Shown here piece by piece: positions 1 to 12,600 of a stretch of DNA of 64,000 bases (position 1 is its first letter; the number at the start of each line of letters is the position of its first letter). The DNA comes from Cloeon dipterum. Lineage: Eukaryota; Arthropoda; Insecta; Ephemeroptera; Baetidae. The stretch covers positions 14,260,001 through 14,324,000 of the forward strand of contig NC_088788.1 of NCBI RefSeq assembly GCF_949628265.1. The letters run 5' to 3'. Below the pieces are notes generated by a model. It searched no databases. It saw nothing but the letters and a program-made list of their open reading frames with translations, and was not told where the DNA came from. A program made the translations under genes and the position numbers.

Positions 1-1313
1 CTTTTATATATACGCACGCACAGAAATTCCACTCGCGAGTAATTCATCTTTATCTCTGCGTACTTGCCGGTGTGTGAATTTGCGCGAATATTAATAGGAG
101 CTGTGAGGAGAGGGATAAGGACTGCCGCTTGCGTCACAGGGTGAGAAGAACGTGCTGACGGAATTGTGCTTCCAGGCCGCCTACGAGGAAAGGACAAGCT
201 AAGCTTTAGATGGTGGCCAAATTTTGTCAAATAAGGAAATATTACCTCCCTTTTCATCACTTTTAAGCACTGAACAACATACTAGCCTGCCTCCGCAAAA
301 AAAGCACAGATGTAATATGATTTCTCAGAAAAGTGTGGACCGACGTCCAATCGATAAACACCAGCTTCTCTCTCTTTTTCTCTTTCGATAGAGCCCAAAA
401 ACCGATCTTGCTCTTTCCTTTTGGAAACCGGCAAATTTCTGCAGCGGCTGTCTCCGCTCTAGATGGAAATTTGATTTGGCCAGCGCGTTCTCGAGATAGA
501 CATTATGTTGCTGGGCCCAAAACGTCGTGCCTCTCGAGTAACAAACAGGTAAATCAAGTTAACTTGGCATGCCCTACCTGACTGTAATTGAGTTTGGAAC
601 TGAATCGATATGTGTGCTTGCTTGCGAGAGCGATGCAGACAACACAAACGAGAGACACACAAAGGTGTAATAATATAGCTAGAGAGAAAGAGCAGCGAGA
701 ACATTCAGTCGAAAGTTAGCAGGGAGTTGCTACGTGTGTATGTACGTTAGTTTCTCGTCCGGCGAGAAGCAACAGGATATATTCCAAAGAGAAAGACGAC
801 GACGACGATTCATTACTTATTACTTCCCACTGCATGCAGAAGCAGCAGGCGGCAGCTGAAAATCGGCGAAATGCGTTCTCACTCACTCGCGACTGGTAGG
901 CAGACGCTGTGCGCGCGGAATTTTAATTGAATCGTTAATTAAGGCGGAACTTTTGGCCTCCGTGCCCTTTTAAAGGGCTTCCTGATTTGAGCGGAGGTGC
1001 GGGAGGAAACATGCGTCTTTTGTTCGTGCGCCTCGCGACCAAATTTAATGCTCCTCGCGGGTGTAATGACACCAGCTAAAAATGGATATGTTGCGATAGA
1101 TGCTATTTGTAGATGTGTGTAATCGATTTTGGATTTTTTTCTATGATCGAAATTATTGAATTTTAAAATATTCTGAAACACTTTGATTTTTTTTTTAAAT
1201 AGTGGTAATTTTTTCTAATCGTTTCAGGTAAAACCTATTAATCGTACAAACTCCAAGGTTCCGATATGAATGTGTAAATAAAAAATAAAATTTTCGATTT
1301 TGCCGCAGGTTCT

Positions 1314-1374
1314 GATACCTGCTACGCCCCTTTTACCGAAATTCCCGCTCGTTACGCCCTTGTCTAGTGGTCAC
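1314..1374 (+). repeat. Dispersed degenerate repeat, copy A
   Basis: It starts GATACCTGCTACGCCCC, carries a second TACGCC-type block and ends AGTGGTCAC. The same order of blocks appears at 15,617-15,690 and more weakly at 34,454-34,519. Similarity is patchy, so this is a decayed repeat family at best. Confidence 0.3.
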
Positions 1375-4300
1375 TTTCTCAGTTCATACACACATATGAT
1401 AGGATCTTTCAAGGGAAAAGCTTAACAGTTTTGGATTTCAGGGCCACTCAAGTGCAGTCAAGTCAGTCCTTCCTTGTGTTTAAAATATCCTATCTCAAGG
1501 TAAAGAGAGGAATTTACCAGGTTTTCCTCAATCCTCGATTGAGTGGTTTCAGCTCCGATGCAGCTCAACGATCGCTGAATTCGATTAGGAGTGCATTTAA
1601 AGTTGAATTTTCAGTGAGTTTCCCTCTAGAAGCCCCAGACCAGCAGCCAAATCCGCCGACGATCTCAATCTCAACTTGAGCCAACTCGGGACCGAGGCAG
1701 CAGAGTGCGAAATTAAATACAAGACGTGTGTGCGGAGGGAAGCGTGCACAACAGCGACGAGTATAAATCAAGCAAACCAATTCGAAAATGGTCCAAGAGC
1801 GGGTGCGAGTGGGTACCTGGGCAATTCATCGCGGCGACAGCTGCTGCGAGTGCGGCAGTAAATTTCGTTATTACTGGTGCAAAATTTCGCGCAAGTCGAG
1901 CGTACGCGAGACAATATAATATACCCGAAATCGCGCAGCGGCCGCCGACAAATTGAGGGAAATATAATGAGGAACGAGCCGGTTCAACAAACAGCAGTCA
2001 CGCTCAGCCGGCGATCACAATAAAAAGGTAATAAAATTTTGCATCATAATTGATCGTATCGACCGCATCTTTCCGTGGCGAATTAATTTAATTTAATTTC
2101 TGAAATATCCTTTTGTTTGGCAGGCTTATCAGATGGCCTCAGCGTATGGAAACGGCGTTTTCGTGCGCGATATACTTTTCTCGTACACATTATGCAAATC
2201 AGCGTAATGAAGATTTCGACGCCGACCACCGCCGTCCGGCAGGCCGGCCTGGTGAGCCAGCGAGCGAGTCACTGAACTTGTGCCTGCGTAAGCAAGCAGG
2301 CCAACTTAGCCCATTCAAACGCGCTTGTCAAACTTGTAATTGAGCGCCGATTTGGTTAGTGATGCATGGCATTAGAAAACATTTGCATTCCGATAAACAA
2401 ACAGGGCTTGAAGCTGCTGCGGCCCGAGTCACGCCTCAGGAATTCTCTCAGATAAAAAGAGGCTGCGCGCGGGCGCGAGCGAGCGCACTCTTTCTTATCA
2501 CAGTCGCAGCCAGAGCTGTTGTTAAATAAAAAAAATTATTATGATTCTTTCTTGTGCTGCCGAGACGCAGATAATGCCGCTGTTTGTTTGTTCCTTCCGT
2601 GCACTTTTACGCTTTTGTCTTCGTGCGCAGCCCAACCGACGGCGTGGCGCGGGATTTCGCAGTAAAACTAAGCAGGCAGCCGCGGCCGCTTCATGGAGTC
2701 GGCAGTAATTTTGCTTTTGCATGCAAATAAGTGCCTCATTCATGACTCAGTCGGTCGGTCGGTCGGTGATCCACTGGATAATGCGTCTTAGGATGAGGTT
2801 AAGTTGTTTTCGCTTGGCACATTTTGCAAAACAACTCCTTGCTCTCGACATATACACGAAATATTTCCAGGCTACACAAAATTGAGATTAGTAATAATCG
2901 AACTCAAGGACACCAACGTTGCTGAGCAAGTTCATTTTTGTCTCTAATCGGCCGTGATTTACATGATTTTATTTTTAGAAAAAACAGCTTGTACCCGAGT
3001 TGGGTTATTGTAATTGAGACACATTCCCAATGTTCGATTATCTTCAGACGTAATTTCCGAAACACGAACATTCCAAAACATATCGAAATCGAAAGACCGA
3101 GTGTTAGGAAACCAGAGAGATATTGTGTTATATTTCGTCGACGTCGTCACCAAAGTCATGTGCCCATAACGTTCAAATGACCCACACCCCACACCGTGAT
3201 GGCAGTATCTGTTCATATGTAAGAAAACATGCAACTCCGCCAGCAGCTATAGGGAAAACAAAAGGATGACAAAAACGAAACATTTCGAAACCACCAAGTG
3301 AGTCACGTCACTTCCGAGAGCCGCTCGAAGCCAGCGTGTTGTCAAAAGACCGGCACTTTCCCACCAAAAAATAAAAAATAAAAAAATAAATCTCGGGGAA
3401 CAGCACGAATGCGCACTAATCAGATGGCAATTTGCGCCGCGGAGGGCATGCCCGGGCGTCACGCGCAAACGCGGTGCGCCTAAAAGTTAAAGAAGAAGAA
3501 GAGGACTCACAGAAGCCGACGCGTCGACGACGTCTTTACCCACAGTTTCGGGGGGGTTGTTGTTGTTGTTGAAAGCGGCGGCACTACTCATGGGGTCTGC
3601 CGGCGATTCAGCACCTATCGGTTCCGGCATGCTAGAAGGGCGAATCCTGGTGGGCAAAATCGCGGTCAGGGCAGGGCGTGCGTTTCACTCGCTATACGGT
3701 ATCCAAAGCACTGAATTACTGGCTGAATGACGCGGCGAGGACGGTGCTCACTCAACTCACTCACAGTAGTGGAGAACACGCAGTGAGAAGAAGAAACTCA
3801 CTTAGCTGAAAGCCTGAAAGCCGGCGTGACGTGACAAAATACGCGAGCGGTGGGGGACTCGGACGGGCGGGCTGGCGGGAGAGGCCGCTGCTGCGGTGCG
3901 TTCGCTCGTGGTAATAATAATTGTGTATTGTTGCACCGCGAGGGGAGTTTCGTTTGTTGCACTCGGCAATTGGATGAATGGATGACCACTTTCCGCGGGC
4001 CGTGAGAACAACGACCACTTGGCATGCGGGCCGATTCACAGTTTCAGGGCGCGGAAAAACGCGAAATTGTTGCCACTCGGCGGGCCCGCATGCGTGTGAT
4101 TGAGCGATTTAGTCTGAGTGAGATTTTCCGTTTCGAGCGCAATTTGCGCCCTCAGATGCTGCCTTTGAAGTGAGACAGCTATCGGAGCACCAGCTTGTTT
4201 GCTCACAAGGTTTGACAGTATCAACTGTTTTTAATTATTACAGAGAAAGATTATTTGTTTTTCTTCACATTTTTCAAATTATTTGTTTCGAAACTTCAAA

Positions 4301-5466
4301 GAAACTTAAGCTCTCCAGTTGCTCTCAACGCAGTTGTTATAGAGTCAGCCTGCTCAGTCGGATATAAGCACCTGGCAGTGCAAAAACTCGATCCGATTTA
4401 AAACCATCAGTCCATTAGCAGAGAGCCTACATAATCTCCATTAAATGCACTTGTCTCATTGTTGGCAAGGAGGAAAATGCCGGTGGCAATGAAAATATTC
4501 GCAAGTAGGAATTCCGGCCGGAGCAGCAGGCAGCACATCTTTTGTTCGCCGCCGCAAATGTACATACTCACTCTCAAAGGTACAAAAAAGCAGGCCCTCT
4601 CGTCGAGTCACTGACCAACCGTAAATTCGAGTCTGCTACTCACCTAGAACAAAAACAGAAAAGTTTAATAAGAACATTTGAGACGGGCATGTGATTTGTC
4701 ACCGCGACAATTTCCCCTGGCCGCCTTTGTCAGAGGAGAAAAGCTCGTCAGCGCAATGTTTTTCTAATCTGCTGTGCCTCTCGTCGTTTTACGAGCACTT
4801 TTATGAGTTCTCAGCGCCTAATAAACAATTTAAGATGACAGCACTTCTTCTCGCCTCTCTAATATCGATCGACGCGATACATCTCGGCCCTTGACAGCCA
4901 CACACACACTGTGCCAAAAACGTGTCTCGCGTGTTCAACATAATCAGCCCACCGTATATTCGAAATCGGGTTTTCTGCCGTGGACAGATCATATTTCGCG
5001 ATTAATTATGTTCGTTCCCCTCTCGAACAGTTAATTTCCTCGTGTCGTGTCATGTGTCGCACGCTGCTCAATGCAAACGAGAACTGCTTTCATCTCGAGC
5101 ACGCGTTCTTCTGCACGCAGGGCTAATTTCAGCTCTTTCCTAATTCGCGTTTCAAGTGTGCTCGAGTTTTCGTTTGTGTGCTCGGCCTTAGGAACAAAGC
5201 GGCGTTGCCACCGCGGGTGGTCTGCGCAAAACAAAAAGTCCACTCCCAACGAGCACTAGTGCACTTGAAAATTGGGTGTCTTAGCTGCTCCAGATAATTT
5301 TCCACTGCTCAAGTGTCTTACATCTTAACGCGCAACTTGGTATCTTTTTTTGTTGGTAAAAACTCCAAAACAACAAACAAATTTGATAATTTTTCTCTTA
5401 GCAAATTAAGTTCATGGCTTCTATTATGCAATAGCGCTTGAAGCAATCATGAAAATTTTTCTTCAT

Positions 5467-5532
5467 CGTCCTGGTGGCGGTGAAATTGTGCATCGCTTAA
5501 CAAACACTCGAATATTCACTGTCGATTTAATT
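5467..5532 (+). repeat. Single-arm copy of the 32.6-kb foldback repeat
   Basis: This 66-bp stretch aligns without gaps to 32,637-32,702, with 52 of 66 positions identical by hand count. It begins with the shared CGTCCTGGT and includes a shared AACAAACAC. Unlike the 32.6-kb copy, no matching right arm follows, so this looks like half of a decayed foldback element. The family is unnamed here. It may be a MITE- or Helitron-type non-autonomous element. Confidence 0.45.
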
Positions 5533-6585
5533 TTTTAAAGAATTGAATAATAAAAATTATTTTCCTATTTATTTATTAAATAATCCGAGGTGGTTGAAAA
5601 AATTATTGATATAATAAAAATACAGTTAAGCTTAGGAAACAATTAGTCATCAGAAGACAGTTTAACTTTATTTTGTCGAAAATTTTACTGGAACTTAATT
5701 CAATGTCTAGATTAACAAATCCTTGTCAAGGACCAAATAAGCCAGAAATCTTTTAACTTTAATTTAAGACTCGCATTTATCTCATTCCTCAGCTACACTT
5801 AAAAATTGCATCACCATTCTTCAACATCTCAAGCTCTGATGCGATTTTTAATGGAAGCCTTTGTTCTTTTTATTTTTAACTTTAACTGCACTGGTCTGAA
5901 CACTTACAAAAAATGACAGGCAGACCATTGAAATTTTCTTCGAGCTCGAATGCTTGCAATTAATTTTTCTCTCTGCAACAAAAACCTGCGCAAATGGTTT
6001 TCAGCTGTGAGTCACCGATCTCGGATTGAAATTTTCAAACACCATTTTTCACACGCCCATATTCAAACGTCTCTTCGAGCCAGGGCGAATTGCAGAAAAA
6101 AATCGGCTGAGTCGATAAACACGCTTCATTAAGGACCGCGTTGCGGCGCAGTACACATTATAAATCATATTTCATCATAGCCAGAGTCGGCAGGCAGGCA
6201 GGGAGACTTGCTCGCTCTGCTCTCTGAGAAGCGAGAATAATAAACAACACGCTCATCATGTGTAAAAATAAGATTATTGCCGGCTGGCATCCATCGCATT
6301 GTGTGCATGTGTGAAGCGATGCGCGCGCGGCGCGGTATCTCAGTGCGATCGCGATGTTACGCGGGTACCCTGTTGCAATCGTCATCACCATCGAGTTTTA
6401 TATTAATCACATTACCACACCAGCAGCATAACTGACGTGAGTCACAAAGAGAGCATGTGACCACCTCCAATGTGCTCGCATGTACAAAAAATGTGCGGTT
6501 GTTATATATTATCATAATTGCTGTCCGTTTCCTGTTTCAATCATTTAAACAGGGAAACTTATTCATTGATCGAGACAGTGGACCA

Positions 6586-6625
6586 ATTATTGATATGACC
6601 AACTATTTATGGTCATATCAATGAT
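6586..6625. repeat. Short perfect-loop hairpin (15-bp arms, 10-nt loop)
   Basis: The left arm 6,586-6,600 contains ATTGATATGACC. The right arm 6,611-6,625 contains its exact complement, GGTCATATCAAT, then extends three more bases with one mismatch. The loop is the 10 bases 6,601-6,610. Twelve perfectly paired bases around so short a loop are unusual in random AT-rich DNA. It could be a dimeric regulatory site, a cruciform-prone sequence or the end of a decayed transposon. No flanking target-site duplication was evident. Confidence 0.6.
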
Positions 6626-9600
6626 TTTCAAAAGTTAGAAACAGATAATTCAATAACGTTCCAAACTCATGTAGTCGAAGTAGTTGTATAGTTGTAGCTA
6701 TATAGCTCTCGGAATGATCTTATAGTCCCAAATTTTCTCTCAAGAAAGAATATTACGAGAAAATTGCCTAAAATTAATTTATTGAAATATACAAGATAGA
6801 TGCTGAATTTTTGACGCCTGCCCTGCGAAGGTTGACCAGATCTGGAAATCGATCTTATACCTTAAACGGACGGGTATGTGACCACAAGACACGCCTGCCA
6901 CGGCTTCACTTTTTAATTTATAAAAATAAACTGTATATCGCTAATAGAGTGCATTTAACGACTGTGTGTGATAGTGTGATATGCCTATCGCATTTCACAT
7001 TCATTAATGTGATAAAAATCCTGTTAACAACTGAAGGCCGCAAACAAAAATTCGTGAAGCCCTTTTTTAATGTATATTTCTTCATTATATTTTCTTGTAT
7101 TGTGAGTATTCATCCAAGATAGATTGTATAATTTCCACTTGAAAGAATAGCACTTGAAGCGGTGGGATCAATTTTAAAAATTCAAATAAACGTTATTGAA
7201 AGCAATGGAAATATTTTTAAATGGAAGACACAAGTGATATTGTTTTTTTATTAAAATTGTTCATTGTACTGTTTTGTTCTTCTTCCAGGAACACATTTTA
7301 ATTGATCATTCCTAAAAAAAGAGGAGTATAGATACCAACGGCTTCATAAACCAACTGTGTAACTAGCCAAGAAATGAACTGTGCAACGAACCTAAAATTC
7401 ATACAGGTTACTGAATCTGAAGTGGGAAAACGCATCGGACAGGCATCTAAGTTTAACGTCCGTTTTGAAAGAGATAAGTTATTTTTCCGCATGATCAAAA
7501 TCAATTTTCCGCAGTGGCACCCGGCGTCATCTCCGCTCGCTTGTTCGAATTCAATTCAAGGAAAGATAACCAATATGCAAATGGCGTAACAAGTGTCTGA
7601 ATACCAAGCAGCCCGTTCCACCGTGCATGTAATCAAAGTAATCAAATCACCCGACTCAGCATGTGACTGCATCTCTAGGATGCAACCAACGCGGAATGCA
7701 GCTCAAGAATGCCGGCCTCGGCGATTATTTATGCAAGTCTGCTCCTTCCTCCTGCCGCCAGTGTATGTAGTCTTAGCACAAAGTCACTCTGCTGCAAAAG
7801 GAATGCAGCAGCCAGCTGATTCTTTGAATAAAACGCGCGATAATTCAGAAGCAGGCTGACCCGAGGGTGAATCAGGTTTGTACCTCGAGACTCGGTCGTG
7901 CAGGCACTTCATTGTTTCATGGAAAAACCGGCGTGTAATAAGTCTCAACGACGAGAATTACACGCCATCAGATTAATTCAGTTATGAGAGACATGAACTT
8001 TTCGCTCCAGCAGGTTTCAATCATTAGGCTACAAAAATGCAATGTTGAATCTATCCGGTCAATATGAAGGAGAACGGTAACATTAAATGCCTTAGGAGAG
8101 CGCAGTGTTTGTATTGGCACGTATGCGTCAAAGAGAAATCAATCACAGCTCTTATTTCAACCCAACGTCACTGATAGAGCACGAAACTACGACTTTTTAT
8201 TATCTATAACACAAAGATTGTGTATGCATGATTGACGTTGCACTGTCACTATCAACTCGATTATAGCTTTTAAGTACAAGTGGTTCCGGAAACAATAAAG
8301 CTAGATGCGTGTGTGTTGTGTATGCGCTTCTAATTGGAAACTACCCCGTGGAAATTCCCCACGATGTTTTAAATCAATTGCCCTCTATGCTCCACAAAGA
8401 ATGCAGGGCTATTGAGTGAGAGATTATCTCTTCTCGTTAGCGGCGAGAGCAATGAAAATTTAATTACCACCAAGAGCGCAGTAGGGTCTGTAAAAGTGAA
8501 AGACAAAATACATTTTCCGCCACAAAGAAACAAACCCGGAGCCCTTGGTGCTTTACTCTTGGCGGATGCAGGAATTTTCAAGGTGAAACTAATTTTGAGC
8601 AGAACTTTTTATCTTTACGGCTTTTTAAGTGCCCCACCGGTCGGAGAGTTTTAAGTAAGTTTTAGTCCGTGCGCTTGCCGAATAAATTCCGGCGTCGGGG
8701 CCAGCAGTGTTGTTTCAGCAATTAGAAGTTACGGCCAAGGGGCCCCCGGTGGACCGCGAGGAGCGCGAAAAGAGATGAGATGAATGGCGCAGTGGCCACC
8801 GTGTCACATGACCATCCCGATCTATCAAACTGGTTTCCGATGATACTCGCCGCCGCCATTTTTCACACTAAGCCTACTAATAACTCACTCTTGGCCCGAA
8901 TATCTCTCTAAGCGAGCGGCTTGTAGGCCCATAAAATTTTATTCCTTTCGCATAATAATGGGCGCCATCCATTAGCCACCGCGCGCAGAATGGTGGCGAC
9001 TGCCTCAGAGACAAACACATGCAAATCAAAGTGTGGGTTTTGGATTTGGAAACAACGCGCGGGCGTCGTATGGATGAGCCACTCGTAATGGTTTAGTAAT
9101 GAAGTTGTAATTGCATTCGTCATGAGGAGGCTCATTTTCTCCATGAATACGCCTTGATGTTAATTGCTCATTTCGTATTTTACGCACGTAGAAACCGTTT
9201 GTTGCATGCGTGTGGTGCAAAATACCGACAATTTTGAGCAATACTAATTAGTTCTCCTCAACCCTACATATGAAGGAAATTTTAAACGTGTGTACTCTCC
9301 CCTTTCCCTAAAATATGTATAAATACACAAACTGAAAACTACTCTCTAACAAAATTGAATTAAGCAACGTAAGCGTTTACAACTTAAATAAACTTGTCGC
9401 ATTTGCCCCAACGAGTAGAAAAACGAAGAGTTTGCTCTGGCCAGCAAATGCACGCTGATTGACGCATTAAAGAGGAGTGATACTGGAAAAGCCTGGAAAA
9501 TGCTTGTTGCCAATGCATAAACTCGTCCCTTAGGATTCAGATAAAGCATAAATTGACCTAAGGAGCGCTGTAATTTTTTGAGAAAATTGGCTGGAAAGTT

Positions 9601-12600
9601 ACCGTGCTTTTCAAATGGCAATGGCTGTCTCCTTACTTGAAATCCGATTTAATTTCAAAACCAAGAGTTTCCCCAATAAGTGGCATACACCGTTGAACAG
9701 ATCTCGACGAGAGGAATCAGAATATACCAAGAAAATATGTTCGAGCACTGTAAATTTTGGAGAAAATTGGCAAAATTTGAATTTGTATTGAAGGAAGGTC
9801 ATTTTTTTAATGCAAATTGTTGAACAAATTGTTTATCGGTCAATTGTTTAAGGCATCCAACAATTTAAATAATTTTTAATTGTTGCCCAGTATCATTCCA
9901 CTTTAAATTGGACTGTAATTCTAAAAAATCCTGAAAAAAGCACAACACATCAAATGTATATGTATTTGACAAAATAAAGAATAGACAACAATAGAACACC
10001 TATTGGCCAGTGTAGTAAATTTCAGGCATATCTTAATTTATTTTCAATAGCTTGTTATTAGTGACTCTATCTGATTCAAATGTAGAAAACAAATAAGCCA
10101 GCCAATGATGCAAAGCGTTTATAAGGAAAATGCATTAATGAGTCTTTTTTTTGGTTCTTAGAGTATCTCAATCAATATCGCAACAGCCTGAAAATATCTG
10201 TTGTTATTGTTCTGCCTTAGTTCTGATTGTGAGCGTTGCTTAATATCTTTAAAATATTAGGAAACTAGAAAATATAAGTTAATGAGAGCAATAATCGTTA
10301 ATTAGGCTAAAATTTTTTGAAAAAAACATTATTTATCATACTCAAAATAATATTACCAGCAACTTACAAAAACCCGAACTAACACAACGTGCCAAGGTTG
10401 ATCCCATTTATAGTTCGCAGCGAATTAATTTCGGTACCCCGATAAACTGAAACATTCACCGAGTCGCATGAACACACAACTTAAGTACCGCATGTTCACC
10501 AGAATTTGGCTTTTTTGCGGTGAATTTTTTGCGTATTAATATAAGGAATTTACATAGTTATATTCTAAGAGCACAGAATTTACAATTCCAATATCTGATC
10601 GATTGTAAACAGGCTCGTAAAATCAAGATGTGAACGGCATACCTTTTCAAATCGGCATGATTAAGTTATAAATTCAAAGTTCAGCCGTTAAAGCGGCTTT
10701 ACTGCCAATCACAGGGTGCCACACCCAGCGCAGCATACGGTTTCGCAAAAGAGAAGCGCAGGGCCGATCGATGCCTCAACTTTTTTATGTGCGCGTTTGC
10801 TTGCTGCTGGAGAACAATCGCAAAAATGAAATACAACCAATTTGCTATCGATTACCAGCGCAACCGCAGACTTGGGCGGATGAAATAATAATGAAAACAC
10901 ACGCAACAAAAAGAAGTCAATCAACGGGGAAAAGCAGACTTTGCCATTCAACCTTTACAATTTTCATGTCTTCTCGTGAGTATATAAAAAAGTAAAAATA
11001 TGCGTTCCATGGTTATTCATAAAAGTGGCACACGTGTATATATCAAACTCGGCGAACTTCCAGCCGATTTAACTCGCCATTCGCATGACATGATATCATT
11101 TCCCTTTTTATATCCTCGCGCACACTAAATATGAAATGCTACAGTTTATACTGACTCGGCGTTCATTCATGCTCGCTCTTTTTCCCTCCAACTCGCGGCG
11201 CGTGTTCCGTGTTTGCTTTTCCAGCACGAATCATCTGGTGTTCAGAAAACGGGAAAGCCACACCACCGACGACTGAAAATATGTACAGTTCTTTCGTGAC
11301 GCGAATTATTCGATAAATCGGAACCGGCGCGACTTCATTTGTGTTTTCCTCGCTACGATAATATTCCCCTTTTGTTTTCCCTCCAGTGACAGCTAAAATC
11401 GACATAAATCAAGAAATTAATGCTGCCGATTCTTTCTCGCAATAATATCGACTCTTTCTCTCTCGACAGGCCCGAGTAAATCACGAACACGCGAAATAGA
11501 TAAATTAGGCCAGATACAAGCGCGCGATAACAGCAATAATTTATTTTCTGCTCCGCGCGTGCATTTATTCTCAACCCCTTCCGCGGCTAATTAGACCAGT
11601 TTTATTTTTATTCTATTTCCAAGCCGCGAAATGAGAGCCGAACACGCAAAGGATCGACTCAATTTGAAAGTCGCTCAGATGTGAAAAGAACGAAAAGCAT
11701 GATTCTTCCCTTTGAAACCGCGGACGCAGCCGCACTATTAGCGCGGGGTTTCAAGCGTGACTCTTCGCTTGAAAAAAGCGAGCTGAAAATTTTTACTTCA
11801 GCGACGCTCAAAATTTCTGAGAAAATACACAAAAGCAGGACATAGTGTGGTGGGCTACGTATTTTATGGTGGTAAATTGTAATATCAAAAATAAATAAAA
11901 TGAAACCTGTGATATAGAATCCGCTTAGAAACCAGATTTTTCATAAATTTCTCGAAATTAGTGAAACACGCTTCTCTTTGTTAACGAGTTACTTTTGAGT
12001 TTTGCGCTTTTCAGAAGACAGTTATTATTTGATAAACTCTCGGGTCTAAACAACTATTTAAAGCCTCTGAAATCGACTCAGTTTTTCATCTACACCCCGA
12101 CTTCAGTTCAAACAAAATGGAAATAAGCATTTTTGACAGACGCACATTTTTACGTTCATTTTGAAACTATAAACATTCTGGCTTTGTGTCAAAGGTAGAG
12201 GAGTGGTGTGGTGAGAGCTTTTAACTCTGTATTCAATCTTGAGTGCTGCGCCCTTTTTGCATTCAATAAAAGTAGTTATCCAAATTAAATTGGCTCAAAC
12301 TGACAGCTATTTCTGAACTTACAGATTTTGTTTTATTTTTGGCAATTATCTTTAAAAATTTTAGCAATGATAATGCACTGCATTTTCTTATATTGCTCAA
12401 AAGTCCTATGGAATTACGAGGAAGAAATTATCCTTTATACATTTTCTTTTAAATATTAAATTAACTGTAAAATTATAGTAATTGTAAAAACTTCCAATTT
12501 TTAGTAAATGATACGTATTCACGGCAAATTAGTATCGAAATTGGTGCTCATTTGCATGCAGACGAAGAGCATTAAGGAGTAACATTTACGGGGAGAGAAA

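Noticed and set aside
6671..6692. Sequence resembling let-7 (GAAGTAGTTGTATAGTT)
   Set aside because: The seed is not intact and no star-strand partner that could fold into the let-7 precursor lies within 80 bases.
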